64,000 bases of DNA from Nyssa sinensis (Eukaryota; Streptophyta; Magnoliopsida; Cornales; Nyssaceae): assembly GCA_008638375.1 (NCBI GenBank), contig CM018041.1, positions 1,674,001 to 1,738,000 on the forward strand, in the 5' to 3' direction. A program made the position numbers and the translations under genes. Positions 33,506-49,132 of this stretch are shown piece after piece. Within the stretch, counting starts at the first letter, position 1. Each line of letters begins with the position of its first letter. The notes beneath the pieces were generated by a model. It did not search any database and had not been told where the DNA came from. It saw nothing but the letters and a program-made list of their open reading frames with translations.

Positions 33506-34127
33506 TCTGCCTGATGTAATATATATATATATATATATATATATGTGTCAGAGATATAATGGCCATAATTTTTGGTCTATATGCATTATATCTACCCCAA
33601 ACGTATTCTGAACCCTTATAAACAAATCATTCTTTTATTATAACAAGAAGTCCCAATATACACACTAATCAGTGAGCACAAAGCAATTATATATGTATAT
33701 ATGAAACTGTATCGACAATCATCTCTAACTACTGTACTTGGATTTTAATGCATTAAAGTCAACAGAAATTGATTTTATGAATCTCGTGACAATGCAGTTC
33801 CAGCATAAACTTCTTTAAGACTTGGCTTTTTTTGAATTTTGGAAGAATTAAATGTATACAGTTTTATTCTCACAACCTCGCAACTGATATAATAATTCAA
33901 ACACGTGACTGCTAGGACACAATGGCACAAACTTTCTGTTGGCTTTTAATATATATAATACAATAATAATGCATGTCTACTTGTGGTGAAACCCACTCCA
34001 GTCGTCCTTTCTTCTTCTTTCTCAAAACACTTACTAATCTTTTGTGATCAAGTAAAAACAATATTCCAGCTTATTGCCTTCTCAGCAGCCACTAAAACAT
34101 TATAACACTAGATTTTATATAGTTGAG
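33221..34127. other. Intergenic DNA with microsatellites
   Basis: Contains the 3' UTR of the preceding gene, (TC)n at 33475-33500 and (TA)n at 33519-33544. No gene seen. Confidence 0.5.
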
Positions 34128-34140
34128 CTATATATATAGC
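34128..34140 (+). promoter_or_regulatory. Candidate TATA box of peroxidase
   Basis: CTATATATATAGC lies about 55 bp before the ATG at 34193, implying a leader of roughly 30 nt. Confidence 0.45.
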
Positions 34141-34192
34141 TATTATAATTTCATAACCCTTCAAGCAAAACAAACTTTTAGAAGAAGAATAA

Positions 34193-35799
34193 ATGAGTTC
34201 AAGGAAGCTGACTTGTGTCTCCATAACTTTGATTTTTGTTTTATGGCAATGTGTGGAGTTGGAAGCTGAGCTTCAAGTTGGGTTCTATAGAACCTCATGT
34301 AGCATGGCTGAATTCATTGTCAAAGAGGAGGTTAGAGAAGGGTTCATTGGTGATAAAGGAGTGGCTGCCGGCCTTGTCCGAATGCATTTTCATGATTGCT
34401 TTGTTAGGGTAAGTAAATCTCATTACTTCACTAGTTTTTCTTTTCGAGTAACTAACAAGTTTCAGGTACTGGTAGGGTTGTGATGCGTCGGTACTCATTG
34501 ATTCTACTTCCTCAAACAAGGCAGAGAAGGATTCTCCAGCCAACAATCCGAGTCTTCGAGGGTTTGAAGTCATTGATAATGCAAAGGCTAGACTTGAAGC
34601 TGTGTAAAGGAGTTGTCTCGTGTGCTGATATAGTCGCATTTGCAGCAAGGGATAGCGTGGAGATAGTAAGAGAATACAAGTTCTTTAGCATAAATTGATA
34701 GTAAGAGAATACAATTTCTTTAGCATAAATTATACTGACCTCTCCGGTAAATCTTAATTACATATACACTTTGTTTTGAAAAATTATATTGACCTCTCAG
34801 TTAGAATTTGTCAGTTTAGAACTTTACACCATTAGTGGATAAAAGAAAATTATTTTATTACCCTTATATTTTGAAGCATTACAGCTTCAACTAAATTTCT
34901 TTCGTTTGCCTTCCAAAAAATCAAATGCTTGAACCCGGGAATGAAACACCAAACGCCAAATATATACATTCGATTTTTTTGATATAAAAATCCAAAGCTA
35001 AATTTCAAGAGGAAGAAGTTTTTCCTTTGATGGAATGGAGCCCACACCATCGTCACAAGGATGAACTAATAATTTATCTATTTGTTGATTTCTCCTGTCT
35101 TCACAATGGAGGTACCCACAAGGTCAGCAATGGCGTTTTTGTGTCTCTGTAGTGTTAAAGACTTGTAAGTTGGTTGGGAGTTGTTTATGGGTCTTGTAGG
35201 GAGATGGGTTTGTGCAAGAAAGTTTGAGAGAGGAGGAAAGGGAAATGTGGAAGAGAGATGAGACTTTCCATGCTCCTAATTGAAGCCTTTTTCTTTTCAC
35301 CATGAAAACCTGAAAGTGCCCCCATTGTGCCAGATCTCCCGTGATAATTACCTGTAAGCACTTTGATTGCATTGCCAAGAAGCCTGCTGATCTATCCCAT
35401 CGCATCCCCATAAACACTTACACACACACACAAATATATATATATTGGAAAACACTTGTCACGGGACAAAAATGATCCATCTTTCATCACTTCGCTATTT
35501 TGCCCAATGATTTCGAGATCATAAGCATCTCTTATTGATAGATTCTGTAATGCTTAATTTGTCTAATAATGGTGTTAGAAGAGCACTTATGCTTGAATGT
35601 TTGTTTTTTTTTTTGACTTAACTGAGTGACTTTAATATACTTTAACGGAAGGGAGATTCCTATTACCGACATTAAAATAAAAATGGTATAATTTTCCAAA
35701 CAACAGCTTGTGTGTGTAATTTCATCTTACATAAGGGAGGTCATAATAATTTACCCATTTTTTTTTATTTAGGGTTTCAAACTCATAAGACTAAAGTTG

Positions 35800-35846
<47 letters not shown>

Positions 35847-36073
35847 ACTCGTAGACAGGAGGTTTTGGCTACGATGTTCCTGCTGGAAGAAGGGATGGCA
35901 GAATTTCATTAGCGTCCGAGGCATTCACAAACTTGCCTTTCCCCACATTTAACATCAACCAACTCACTGGGTCCTTTGCAAACAAGGGATTCGCACAAGA
36001 AGAAATGGTTACACTCTCTGGTAAGAAGTTGAAATCATGAGAGAGAGAGAGAGAGAGAGAGAGAGTCTGATTT

Positions 36074-36126
<53 letters not shown>

Positions 36127-36610
36127 TACATGTATATATCTTTGAGAGAAGAGGGAGATATGGAAAAAAACTACTAAACCAATGGCATTTGTGATGTACA
36201 GGGGCGCACACCATTGGCCATTCTCACTGCACTTCCTTCAGTAACAGGTTATACAGTTTCAACAAAACCAGCCAAGACCCCAGTCTAGATCCCATATATG
36301 CAGCCAGTTGAAGCAGCAATGTCTACAAGGCAGCACAAGCCCTAACTTGGTAGTACCAATGAACCCTACAAGCCCCAGCATCACTGATGTAGGCTACTAC
36401 ATGGATGTCCTAGCAAACCGAGGTTTGTTCACCTCAGACCAAGCTCTCTTGACAAACCCAGCAACGGCAAACCTAGTGAATCAATATGCTAGGAATCCCC
36501 TGCTTTGGAAAAGCAGATTTGCTGCTGCAATGGAAAAGATGGGTCAAATTGGTGTTTTAACAGGTACTGCAGGAGAGATTAGAGCAAATTGTAGGGTGAT
36601 CAACAGTTAA
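34193..36610 (+). pseudogene. Class III peroxidase with two frameshifts
   Basis: Exons 34193-34408, 34476-34665, 35855-36020 and 36202-36610 match a secreted haem peroxidase of about 320 aa. It has a signal peptide, the distal-His motif [11 protein letters not shown] at the end of exon 1, GVVSCADIVAFAARDSV in exon 2, and the proximal-His motif SGAHTIGHSHC across exons 3-4. Such enzymes act in the cell wall on phenolics using hydrogen peroxide. The frame is broken twice. In exon 2, near 34605, two bases of a GTGTGT-like run are missing, making TAA. In exon 4, near 36308, one T is missing, making TGA. Beyond the indels the family motifs are intact and all splice sites are good. It is therefore a recent pseudogene, or carries assembly indels. 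Intron 2 (1.2 kb) and its acceptor region hold (CT)n. Confidence 0.85.
35803..35842. repeat. (CT)n microsatellite beside splice acceptor
   Basis: About 20 CT units end 12 bp before the TAG acceptor of peroxidase exon 3, acting as an unusually long polypyrimidine tract. Further (GA)n, (TC)n and (CA)n runs lie at 36039-36126 in the next intron. Confidence 0.85.
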
Positions 36611-37549
36611 AGAGCAAAGGATTCGAGTAGTCCTAAAATTTTAGTATCATTGTTCTTAAATGCGTTGACTTGTGAGACAAACAATGATTCTTTAATGCAC
36701 TATCATTTCGGATTTAGCAAAACCATTTGTTGCTATGACTGGCAAAGTCGGCTATAAGGATTCTGTTCTCCCAACAATGGACCCAACTAAAACTAATACA
36801 TTACGCTCCATAAAGACCAAATTAACGAACTCCAATATATAACATAGCAGTAAGGGCGTCAACCTTCCCCTCAAATGAAACATAACACACTTTTTTATGG
36901 ACCTAATCCAAAGGTGTGAACCTGTCGGTTAATCATTGGACACCAAAACTCTCTTTTTTCCAATTTGATTGAACCAAATTTCAACCAAATGTCTAAAAAA
37001 ATTCAACTAAATCAATTGGCTAGTTACTAAACCAATCCAAAGCAAAGACCTAAATAGACTGCTTATAATTCTTCATGAAACAAATTAACCTCTCTGTAGC
37101 CGAACCTGCAAACCCCCCGAATGCAAGTTGGGTTTGAACAGTAAGCAACCACTAACGAATGATCAGCTTAGTCAAGACAAGTTCAAATCCAAACATTATG
37201 GCTAACCATAATCAATTAAGGTTTTTTCCCAAATTTCCTAAACAAATTAAAGAAGACATAAGCTTAGATCGGAGTGTGTGCAGCCAGCACCAGGAAAATA
37301 ACCATTCTATGTTCCTCAAAACATTTGAACTCTCATTACTGTTTTGCAAATAGGCAACAAGTAATTAGTAATGGAAATGCAAATGAACTGTTTTTTGTAA
37401 CCAGAATTTTCTAAGTCCATCAAAAAGTTAAAAAGAAAATTATAGCTATAAAATAGAGGGTGCGCCAACAAAACGATAATGAAATCTGTCATCAATTCCA
37501 AAACCTCATCATCAGATAGAGCAACACTTAGGTAGCTTATACATCCTAC
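36611..37549. other. Intergenic DNA
   Basis: Probable 3' UTRs of the flanking convergent genes and unremarkable sequence. No gene seen. Confidence 0.5.
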
Positions 37550-40020
<2,471 letters not shown>

Positions 40021-40144
40021 GGTGAATACTCTATGACCCTAATCGATGAGAGAGAGAGAGTGGAAAAGGGAGGGACGATTCTCCTCAGTGTGCTCGAGGA
40101 TAAAACTTCTTAGCCGAAAGATAAGAGTGCCATTGGCATTTATT

Positions 40145-40203
40145 CTAGGGTTCCTCTCACGTGGGCCGAAAATATTTGGTCCAGTGTCAGTGCCAGAAGC
40201 CCA
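40145..40203 (-). promoter_or_regulatory. Telo-box and site II motifs of NAC promoter
   Basis: On the minus strand a telo-box core (AACCCTAG, 40145-40152) and TGGGCT (40203-40198) lie 125-185 bp upstream of the ATG. TGGGCC is at 40162-40167 on the plus strand. Telo-box plus TGGGCY site II elements are the known signature of plant translation-machinery genes, which suits NAC-alpha. Confidence 0.6.
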
Positions 40204-42776
40204 CATCGTTTTAGGGCTTCCTCGTCTAATTGTTTTCTTTAAAAAAAAAATTGTTTGGTTTGCGATTTGACAAGGAAAAATGAATAGATAAGAGAAAATA
40301 ATCTCACTTATATCATTTTATTTTATTTAAAAAATAAAGGATAATTTCACTGACTTCATTTATAATATCTAACAATTCTCACGTGCTCTTTGATATATAT
40401 TACAGCGGCATGTGTTAGAATTGTTGAAGAAATGAATATTAATGGAGAGATCAATATAATATATAAAAATATTTTAATTATATTAAAAAATTTGATGAAA
40501 ATACTAATATTGTTAATGACAAATTTTATAAAAAACAAGAAAATCATTATATTATTAATATAATATAAAGAAAATTAATTTAAATTTTAAAAAATAAAAG
40601 TTAAATCTTTATAATTGTCAAATATTTAAGAGAGGTCAATATAATTTTTTTAAAAAATAAGATTTTATAATTTTAGTGAGATAAAAAAGGTTGTAAAGGA
40701 AAATTTTTATTTTGCATTCTATTTGAGTGGGGCAGAAAATAAGGGGATTTTTTTTCTTCTTTTTTCTCAACTAATTGGATAATGAAACAAAGGTCAGAGC
40801 CTAAGAAATGAAAAATGTAAATGGTATATTAGTAATTTAACAAATTCAATTCTCTTGTAAATGGCAGAAAAAAGTGTTTTCATAGTGTCATCAAAGAGCA
40901 GTGAAATTCAACTGATTTCAACATAGTTGATGGTTGCTGGTTCTTGACGACTACACAACAGGAGATTGAAATTAGACATGTCCCCCCACAGGGCCACAAT
41001 AATAATATATCCTTTAAATTAGAGAAGAAACATACACCACTAGGCCACCCATTATTAGGGCAAATTATTCGACTTCAATTCATGATTAGTTTGATTAAAT
41101 ACTTATTTAAGATTTGCTTTCGAAATAAATAAACAAAATCTTAAACATATTTTGAGACTTATTAATTTATTAAGATTGGTTTGACAAACTAATAGGTAAA
41201 TTAATACTATATAAAAAATTAAGTTACTTAAACTTAACTTGTGATCGGTTTAATTAGAAACTCGTTAGAAATCAACTCGAGAAATTAATAAATTTAATTT
41301 AATTATAATTTAAAACTCGTTTATTTTAATATGTAAAGTTTAAAAAATCTATTACTTGCTTGAGTCATGTACAACCATACCCATTATCACACTAATTTTT
41401 TGTTTTAGTGAGGATCCAACCTAATAGTATTTTTTTATATAATATACATAAATATATATAAACACATAAACATGTGTATTTCAATCTAAATATTTTTTTT
41501 TAGTTGTTAAGTAATAGAACTATTAATTACTCACTATATAACAAATTGATTCATCAAAGAATTATTAATTAATAGGAATTAGTAACTTATTTAATACTGT
41601 ATTAATTATGAAAAGATTAACTGTACTTTCAAACCTAAAATTCCCTCCCAATTCCTTTTTTTTAATGTATAATCAATGTTTCATTCACATGATTAAAAAA
41701 AAAAAAACACCATCAAATAAAAAGTATCCCAACAAGAGGTACACAAGGAAGCACTTAGCTGATGAAATCTACAGCATTTATTTACATCTCTTTTTCCCTC
41801 TAATAAAGTGATCAACTGACTCCCAGTGCAATATGAAGTATGGAATTCTATGGACTATTCTTTGGAAAATTCTTCATTACACCCGACTCGCTGCACCCTA
41901 CGTTCGGATGATATGCTACATGTATAGTTATAGTAGGCCTAGTTAATATGTGATATATCATCTAACCTTTGAAAGCATGGTCCAAAGACTGGACCACCAA
42001 ATATCAGCTCCTATTCTCCCTTCCTCTTCCATAAAAAAGATACCTGGTCTGAACAACTCAGCAAAGCCTAATCCAACTGATTCAAGCAAGCCACTGACGT
42101 CTATTATGCAATTCAGTCCTATCTGGTATTTGCTCAATGGGAATTGTTAGGATCAGTGGCAAAGTTCAAAACTTTGCAATGTAATTGGTGTGTGCACATC
42201 ACCTTGTTATTGTCTCCTTTGACAATTTTACAGAAAATGAGCAACACTCACTTCCTACAAAAAACATATGCAGGCTAAAGATATTTTCTTGTTTCTTAAC
42301 TTTCCTGTTACAAGCATCCTACCAGAACAAAACCTCATTAGATTTTCAATTTTATACAGAATGAAGGTAAACCCCGTTGGGCCATTCCACTCAAGCTTAA
42401 GAAGATTGCTCTCTCAATAAAATTTGTCCCAGAACAACTGCAAAGTGATCAAATGCTGGAACAAAATATAGCAAAAGGAAAAAGCATTTGTGCATGGAAT
42501 GCACTAATTAAGGCTACAAAAGCAAGAGTTAAAAGGCAATAATCATTAACATTCAACTGGAATGGAACAGATCAATTTCATAGTTTTACCATCCTTTTGT
42601 GTATACATGAGAATGTACAGATATCAACTACCAAAATCAAGAAATTCTTGATTCCATCTCCGCATGTAAACCTTCAATTAACGCACCAAAACAATAACTC
42701 TAAAACATGATTTGATCCTACATAGAGCAGAAACACTGTTAGCTGAAGCTTACCCAGATCATGAATCAGAAAATTT
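40204..42776. other. Intergenic DNA
   Basis: Very AT-rich. About 41080-41370 resembles 56930-57200 (shared TATAATTTAAAACTYGTTTATTTTA and AAAAAATTAAGTTA-type words), so a dispersed repeat. No gene recognised; 41950-42150 has an ATG-lacking frame only. Confidence 0.5.
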
Positions 42777-43305
42777 TTATGCAGACGAAGAAAATTCCTC
42801 AAATTTGAACACTGGGAGTTGTTTCATCAGTTTCCTCTGAAGCTTCCATGCTTCGCTGTCTAGGGCATTGCAATGTCCATTCAGTCCACTCCAGGATTTG
42901 CAAGGGGCAGCTAAATCACAAACGTAACAGTAGCACTGCATTCAAGCCATAATAAACAAACACGGATCTTAATCATGAACAATATTTCATCATGTTTGCA
43001 AAAACATTCATTTATGTTTTGATGCTGAATTCAAAATTACCAGTTCACAGTAGCTCTCATGAGGCGTCTGCTCAAAGGGATATTTCACACAGACATGCCT
43101 TGAATGTGGATAATCTCTACAAGCCACCTAGAATCATCATCATTTTTAAATTCCAAAAAAGAAGAAAAAACAGAATAGCAATCATCAAAGCAAACCCATT
43201 TCACTTAATACAAGAGAAAAAAGAAGAAGATAGGAAGGGGATTGAAACTAGTGAATGCCCTAATGCGTGCATTAATTAGATGCGATTTTGAGCTGTTCAT
43301 GCTAC

Positions 43306-43337
<32 letters not shown>

Positions 43338-43628
43338 TCTGAGATATAGAGTGGGTTTAACCTGGCCTTTTTCGGCAATGACATAGAGGTCAGGGGCATC
43401 AGAGTTATCAAGATCCTTGGACATGGAGAGCTTGGAGAGACCAAGGGCCTCATCTGGATCGAAATCCAGGATGAAACAGTCTTCTCTGTCCTCAACCTCT
43501 TTCATGTCGATTTTGCTTTTCAGACAAAACATGGATCTCAGTGGAGACTCGGCTTTCTCCAACGAAGAAGAACACGATGAAGAATCAGAAATCTCAATCA
43601 CATTCATCTGATTGTCTTTGCCCCCCAT
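42777..43628 (-). CDS. RPM1-interacting protein 13-like (RIN13-like) protein
   Basis: Three exons on the minus strand: 43628-43362, 43127-43041 and 42935-42777, in frame with GT-AG introns, encoding 170 aa. The N-terminus is Ser-rich and acidic (VIEISDSSSCSSSLEKAE). The conserved core spans exons 1-3: VACRDYPHSRHVCVKYPF, HESYCELCYCYVCDLAAPC, then W and HC. This Cys/His-rich block is what I recall from the RIN13-like family of small plant proteins. In Arabidopsis, RIN13 binds the immune receptor RPM1 and enhances resistance; whether this copy does so is unknown. The Cys/His spacing suggests zinc binding. The gene is intact. Confidence 0.75.
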
Positions 43629-43672
43629 TCCTATATATATATATATATATATAAACTCTTTAGCAACAATCA

Positions 43673-43848
43673 AAACCCTAGAAAAGACAGTTCTAATTGT
43701 TCAGTCGTTGTGACGAACAGGGGGAGTTCATTCGAATTTTGAAAAGGAGAGAAGTCCCCTGGTGTTCCCAAGAAAGACGGGAAGAGAGAGAAAGAGACAC
43801 CCCGCGAATGGCCCACGTCTGGGCCACCTAGTGTCGACCAAAGCCCAA
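43673..43848. promoter_or_regulatory. Telo-box and site II cluster upstream of RIN13-like gene
   Basis: AAACCCTAG at 43673-43681, GGCCCA at 43810-43815, TGGGCC at 43820-43825 and AGCCCA near 43843 fall within 220 bp upstream of the ATG. This suggests a housekeeping-type promoter. Confidence 0.45.
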
Positions 43849-43960
43849 TTGTGGTCCACCTTGCACAACGAAGTTGAGCACCCTTCAGAGAATGGCTCAA
43901 AGTCCACCACATTCTTGAACGCCTATTGGGCCTGAATTAAGTATTTCTTCTTATTAAACC

Positions 43961-44074
43961 AAATGGGCTTTAGGGAAAAGGCCCTTACACAAAAAGTGTT
44001 CTACTTCCACTTAAATCAAATGGGCTTCAGGGAAAAGGCCCTTATACAAAAAGTCTTCAACTTCCACTGTTCCA
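43961..44074. repeat. 57-bp tandem duplication
   Basis: AAATGGGCTT...GGGAAAAGGCCCTTA recurs at a spacing of 57 bp, with a third degraded start near 44086. Confidence 0.8.
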
Positions 44075-44189
44075 CCTAGCAAAACCAAATGGACCCTGGC
44101 AAAAGTTAAAAAGAAGCACAAAGAAACAGGTTATTGTATGTATTCGAGGTCCACCACGAGGGCCTTTCCCATTTGTTTCAAGATCTATA

Positions 44190-44224
<35 letters not shown>

Positions 44225-44307
44225 CATTTTACTCACCTCCTCTTTTTATTCGCTTTAAGAAAGTATATGGTTCTTTTGAATTCTAAAATTATCTTTTGTG
44301 ATATTCA

Positions 44308-44339
<32 letters not shown>

Positions 44340-44370
44340 GTATCTATATATATATATATATATATATACT
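44190..44370. repeat. AT and CA microsatellites
   Basis: (TA)n at 44192-44222, (CA)n at 44309-44325, and two further (TA)n runs to 44368. Confidence 0.9.
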
Positions 44371-45179
44371 TGACAGTCAATGACGGATGTAGACTATGAG
44401 CTCGGGGCGGGGGCAAAAATTCAAAAATTAGTATTTAAGAAGTTTTTTTTTTTTTTTGTGAAAATATAAAAATTTTGAGAAGCAACTCCAAATTTTTTTG
44501 ATTAAAATTAGAAATAAAAAACACCAAAGTTATACAAGTTTGAAGGATAATCATTTCAACATAACACGTGACTCCGTCACTATTTGTCGATAATATTATA
44601 TTAAATAATATCATGAAATGATTATCTTATTGAATACGTTCTCTTATATTCTTAATTTTTATTTATTTTTTATTTTACAACTCTCATGTTTCTCGGTCCT
44701 TTTTTTGGCATGGTCATGGATCATATCCACAACTTTGGAGTAATGAATTAGTCTGCAATTAAGTTGACTTGCATGTAAAACACAATGTGACATGCCTACC
44801 ATGACATTAAATATATTTCAAGATTGCCTTTTGACTTATGACTTTGCTCTTTATCTCACATTGTCAAACATGGCATTGTGCAATGTCCTCGAGACTTTTC
44901 ATGGTCTAATCCATATTTGGTGATTATTTCAAAATTAAAATAAAAATAAAGACAAAAAAAATCAAACATTTACGTGTTCATTTGATGAATTGAATAACTG
45001 AAATCACTAAAACAATAAAAAAAAAAAAAAAAGAGACTTGAATAAAATTGATTTTTCAAATAATACCCATAAAATGGCTGCTCGTAAATCTATATACTAT
45101 AGACTATATAGGAAATGTCAGGATAGGAATATAATACAAATGAATTGATTTCAATTTTTTTAATGTTTAATAAATTATT

Positions 45180-45702
45180 GGGAAAAATATTAAAAATTCT
45201 TTAAAATAATTTTTTCAATCTAAAAGGTCCATAATAAATTTTTTCTATCTAAAAGATTCAAAAAAGAAACTTTTAATAGCAAAAAATTCAATTATTAACT
45301 TTCATCTTAACATTATTAAAAAATATTAGTGATTGGACTAAAATAACCATTAAGATATATATTAGAAAAAAATACTAAATAATTCATAAAATAAATTTTT
45401 CAATAAAATAAACATAAAATTTTTTATTTGTCTTGAAGGTCCTAAAAAAAATTCACTTCATAAATGTAATTATTTTTCAGATTGAAAAAGGTATATATAT
45501 TAGTATTTATTTTTAAAATGTATTTTGAAGGTTATTTTAGTACAATTACTAATATTTTTTAACGGTGTTAAGATTAAAATTAACAATTAGACTTTTTTGT
45601 ATAAAAAAAAAATTATTTTTTTGAGTTTTTTAAATAAAAAAATATATCATTAGACTTTTTAAATTGAGAAATTTATCTTAAGGATCTTTTAGTATTTTTC
45701 TC
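45180..45702. mobile_element. Mutator-type MITE
   Basis: 523 bp. Left end GGGAAAAATATTAAAAATTC and right end (inverted) GAGAAAAATACTAAAAGATC stay alike over about 50 bp. Flanked by a perfect 9-bp duplication, TAAATTATT (45171-45179 and 45703-45711). The 9-bp TSD and GAGAAAAA-type ends fit the Mutator superfamily. Non-coding. Confidence 0.82.
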
Positions 45703-45711
45703 TAAATTATT

Positions 45712-48099
45712 TTTAACAATATTGATGCTTGTATTTGTTTTTAAAAAATGATTAAACTCTGAATAAATCTATACATATTGATATTTGCATTTGTTTTAAA
45801 AGATGCTTAAACTCTGAATAAAATCATACCACAAGAAAATTGTTTTTTTAAAAACATGTTAGTGAACCAACCGATCGAATCCATTTTGAGGAATTCATGC
45901 TCCATAACTATCCAAGGTTAAAGCCACCAGCAGTGGCAGAGGCACATAGAGTCTAGGAGGTAGTGACCGTTTCAAACTTTTTGAAATGTGGTTTTTCACT
46001 CTTATTTTATATAAAAAAAATATTAAAAATTTAAGAACTTTTATACTGTTGTCCTCTTAAATCAATGGTTAAATTCACCAGAGCAAAGTAATTGAACCAT
46101 CACCGTCTATAGGATTTTGGCGGGTTGAGAAGAAGCAAACGGATTGGAAACATTTTTATTTGAGAGATATTTTTGGGTTTTCTGTCCAAAAAAGATAAAT
46201 TTGTGAAGGTTTTGTCACTAGAATAAAAATTTAGATTCGTCAGTGGATTGACAGACTAAAACAGGCAATACTTATAATTAGAAATTAAGCCACGCGTCTA
46301 AATGATATCAAAGTCAGGATCGTATCTGTACTAAGGTAAGGATGTAGGCATCTCACATCGATTATGAATAATGTCTATGACGAATTTATATAAACAACAG
46401 AAGACACCTCTAATCAAGAAGTGTCTTTTAAATTTAAGATTTAAAAAAATAAACTCGTAAGAGTTCGTTCACTGAATTAGAACCCGTAATTTTGACCCAA
46501 AAAAAACAAAAACACGAGACCAAACCGGCCTTACAATAATGGTCGGCGGATTGCTTCTAGTAGTCTTTGTTCATTCTCTAAACAATGTGGTTGGTGAAGA
46601 ATATTACGTTTTGGTCCTCACTTTTCTCATTGGCCTTTTTAGACTAATTGGCTTATTGAATTACTCTCAGTTGAATAGTCAGTTTGGTCACCAATTGCTG
46701 CAACCCTCTGACTTGCAAGTATCAACCAATTCAAATGTCACATTTCTCAACTTAAAAGGGAATTGCATACTTTTTCTATTTTAAAAAATAAAAAATGAAT
46801 TTATTTGATAAATTATTATAAACTTCTTTGGGAAGAAATTTATTATTTCATCCATTTTCTTAAACTATAAAAAATTGAATTTTCATTTTTCCTACACATT
46901 ATTAACCTATGCTTAATTTTAGATATAGGATTCAAAAAGACAAATCAATCAATCGTTCGAACTATGCATATTTTCAAGTCAAAAAAAAATGATTCAAGAT
47001 AAATGTGAAGAGGATGATAACCAAATGGTTATGATAGATTATGTCGCTAGAGATATTCAATTTATATTTTTAATTATATTTCTATTGTAACATATCAAAA
47101 TCTTATAATAATTATTTTTATTCATACAAGTAAACCTCGTATTTATATTCTAAGTTAATTAAAGTTTAGCTGGTAGCTATCGTTTTAAAAAAAATCAATG
47201 TCAATCTGATCACCAAAGTAGGACTAAATATCATGAAGTGACAAAGGGGTTAAGTGAATTAGAAGAAAAACAGTAATGATTGATTTTTTTTTTTAAATGT
47301 GAAGAGAAAGAATTGTTTTTTTCTAAAGATTCTAGTAACTCTGGATGAAGTAATCACAATGTAAGATCCAACATCATATATATGATGGTCTCCCTCACCT
47401 AATGATTATGATTTCTAACCAAAATACAGACTGGATCTGAATTCATATACAGTAATTATGCTAACACACTGCCAAAAGCAAAGCAAGTAAGATACAAACA
47501 CCAAACAAAAACAGAATACAAAATCAACCACAATCCAGACTCCCAAGATCAAAAAACAAAACAAAACTGCTAACTTCAACACCCATCCTATTACAATTAA
47601 GGACAAAGCCTGCACAGTATCAACAACTTAATAATGGAAAAACAAATTAACAAACCATCCCATTGAGAGGGCTCTGCGCCACCATTAATATTACAGCAGA
47701 AAACATCCCACCAAGAATTAGATCACCGTGGACTAGCAAGAATTTACACCCCATAAATTAAACTGGCATTATGAACCCAGAGAGATTAAGTGATAATAAA
47801 CTGATTTCATTAAGCTGAAACAACACCTTCTTTTTATCGTAGGCTTTGGTATTTGATAATAAACAATCGCAGCATTTGTTTAAAGTGCGTTGTCACGTCA
47901 TAGGCACTTGCAAGTTGCAAAGTGCTTGTCTTCGTTTAAGTGTTAGAATTAAAGTAATTGATGGGGGGGATCTCTATGCAAGTATTATTATGTCGCCCTT
48001 AGTGATAACTTGAATTGGAAAAGGGCACATCATGGATACAAGGGCAAAACCTTTAGCTTTTATTTGTTCAGGCACACACACATGCATGTTTGTGTGCGT

Positions 48100-48131
<32 letters not shown>

Positions 48132-48992
48132 TATGATTAGACTGCATATGAAATTGACATTTTGAAAATAATGTGTATTAGCTACCCCACATCACATAAA
48201 TGTATTAAAAGTGAAATGCTTTTACATGAATTTGTGCCGGTCATACAAATAATAAATGTCTCATTTTTCAGAGTCTGTCATAAAAGTGAGGTTCACCCAT
48301 AATTTTTATGGCGGGCTCATTTAATAGTGTTAATCCAACTTCCAACTTACAAAACATGAAGTAATTCTTCCAAATTGATCATTAACCTAAGGGAGAGCAT
48401 GCAACTAACAAGTTATAAGAAACTAACCATTCTAAGCTCAAGTTGTTTCTGAAATTGCAAGTAGTATTTAAGGATATACTCTTTTTCAACAGTTAAGAAT
48501 TTTTTGAGGTGATCAAATGGGTTTATCCTTACACTCTCCCTATTCTCCCTTTGAATGTTCTATTTCTTTTTAAAAAGCAGATTCTAAAATATATTAATTG
48601 ACAATTGAACCAAAATTTTTATTTATTTATTTATTTTTTTTGGAAAAGGAATGTGAGGGAAAGAATAACATAAAAGAACAACCCATAATCCACTGCAAAA
48701 GCAATTGCTATTTTGGAGGGAGTTGAGGCAGTTATATTCCACTCACTCCAAAAGCAATCATATTTGTATTTTCAATGAAACTGCACAAGTGGGTTACTGA
48801 AGTCTCATCTGAAATGACAAAGTTTTATTTTTATCGGCATATATACGAGTTTTCAGAACATATGCATACACGGGGAAAATGTCTCCCACTCCATAGATGT
48901 ATCCTAAAAAAAAAAAAAAAAAAAAACTGCACAGGTGGGTTGTGGGGTCATGGGTAGAGTGCAAGCACAAGGTTGGTGAGCCAAAAACACAT
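45712..48992. other. Intergenic DNA
   Basis: No gene supported. The frame at 46539-46784 begins without a clear promoter and has no family resemblance. (TA)n near 48112-48131; A-run at 48907-48925. Confidence 0.5.
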
Positions 48993-49001
48993 TATATACT
49001 A
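48993..49001 (+). promoter_or_regulatory. Candidate TATA box of COMT gene
   Basis: TATATACTA lies about 140 bp before the ATG at 49133, within a C/T-rich leader region. Confidence 0.35.
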
Positions 49002-49132
49002 CCCTACAGCCTTGGGGCTTCTTCATCATTCTCATCTCAAAACCTCTCTTCTTCCCTTCGATCCCTCAACTTTCTCCTTTGGTACTTTGATCAAACATCC
49101 AAAAAAACCCAAAGAAAAAAAACAGAATCAAA

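Noticed and set aside
35124..35417. 97-codon minus frame in peroxidase intron 2
   Set aside because: Lies in an intron, with no domain or splice support.
43670..43912. Minus frames upstream of the RIN13-like gene
   Set aside because: They lie in its promoter/leader region with site II motifs. No coding features.
44373..44590. Possible small element bounded by TGACGGA and TCCGTCA words
   Set aside because: The inverted words are only about 7 bp and no target duplication was found.
46539..46784. 81-codon hydrophobic frame
   Set aside because: Could suggest a membrane peptide, but there is no promoter, no conservation clue, and the composition follows the AT-rich background.
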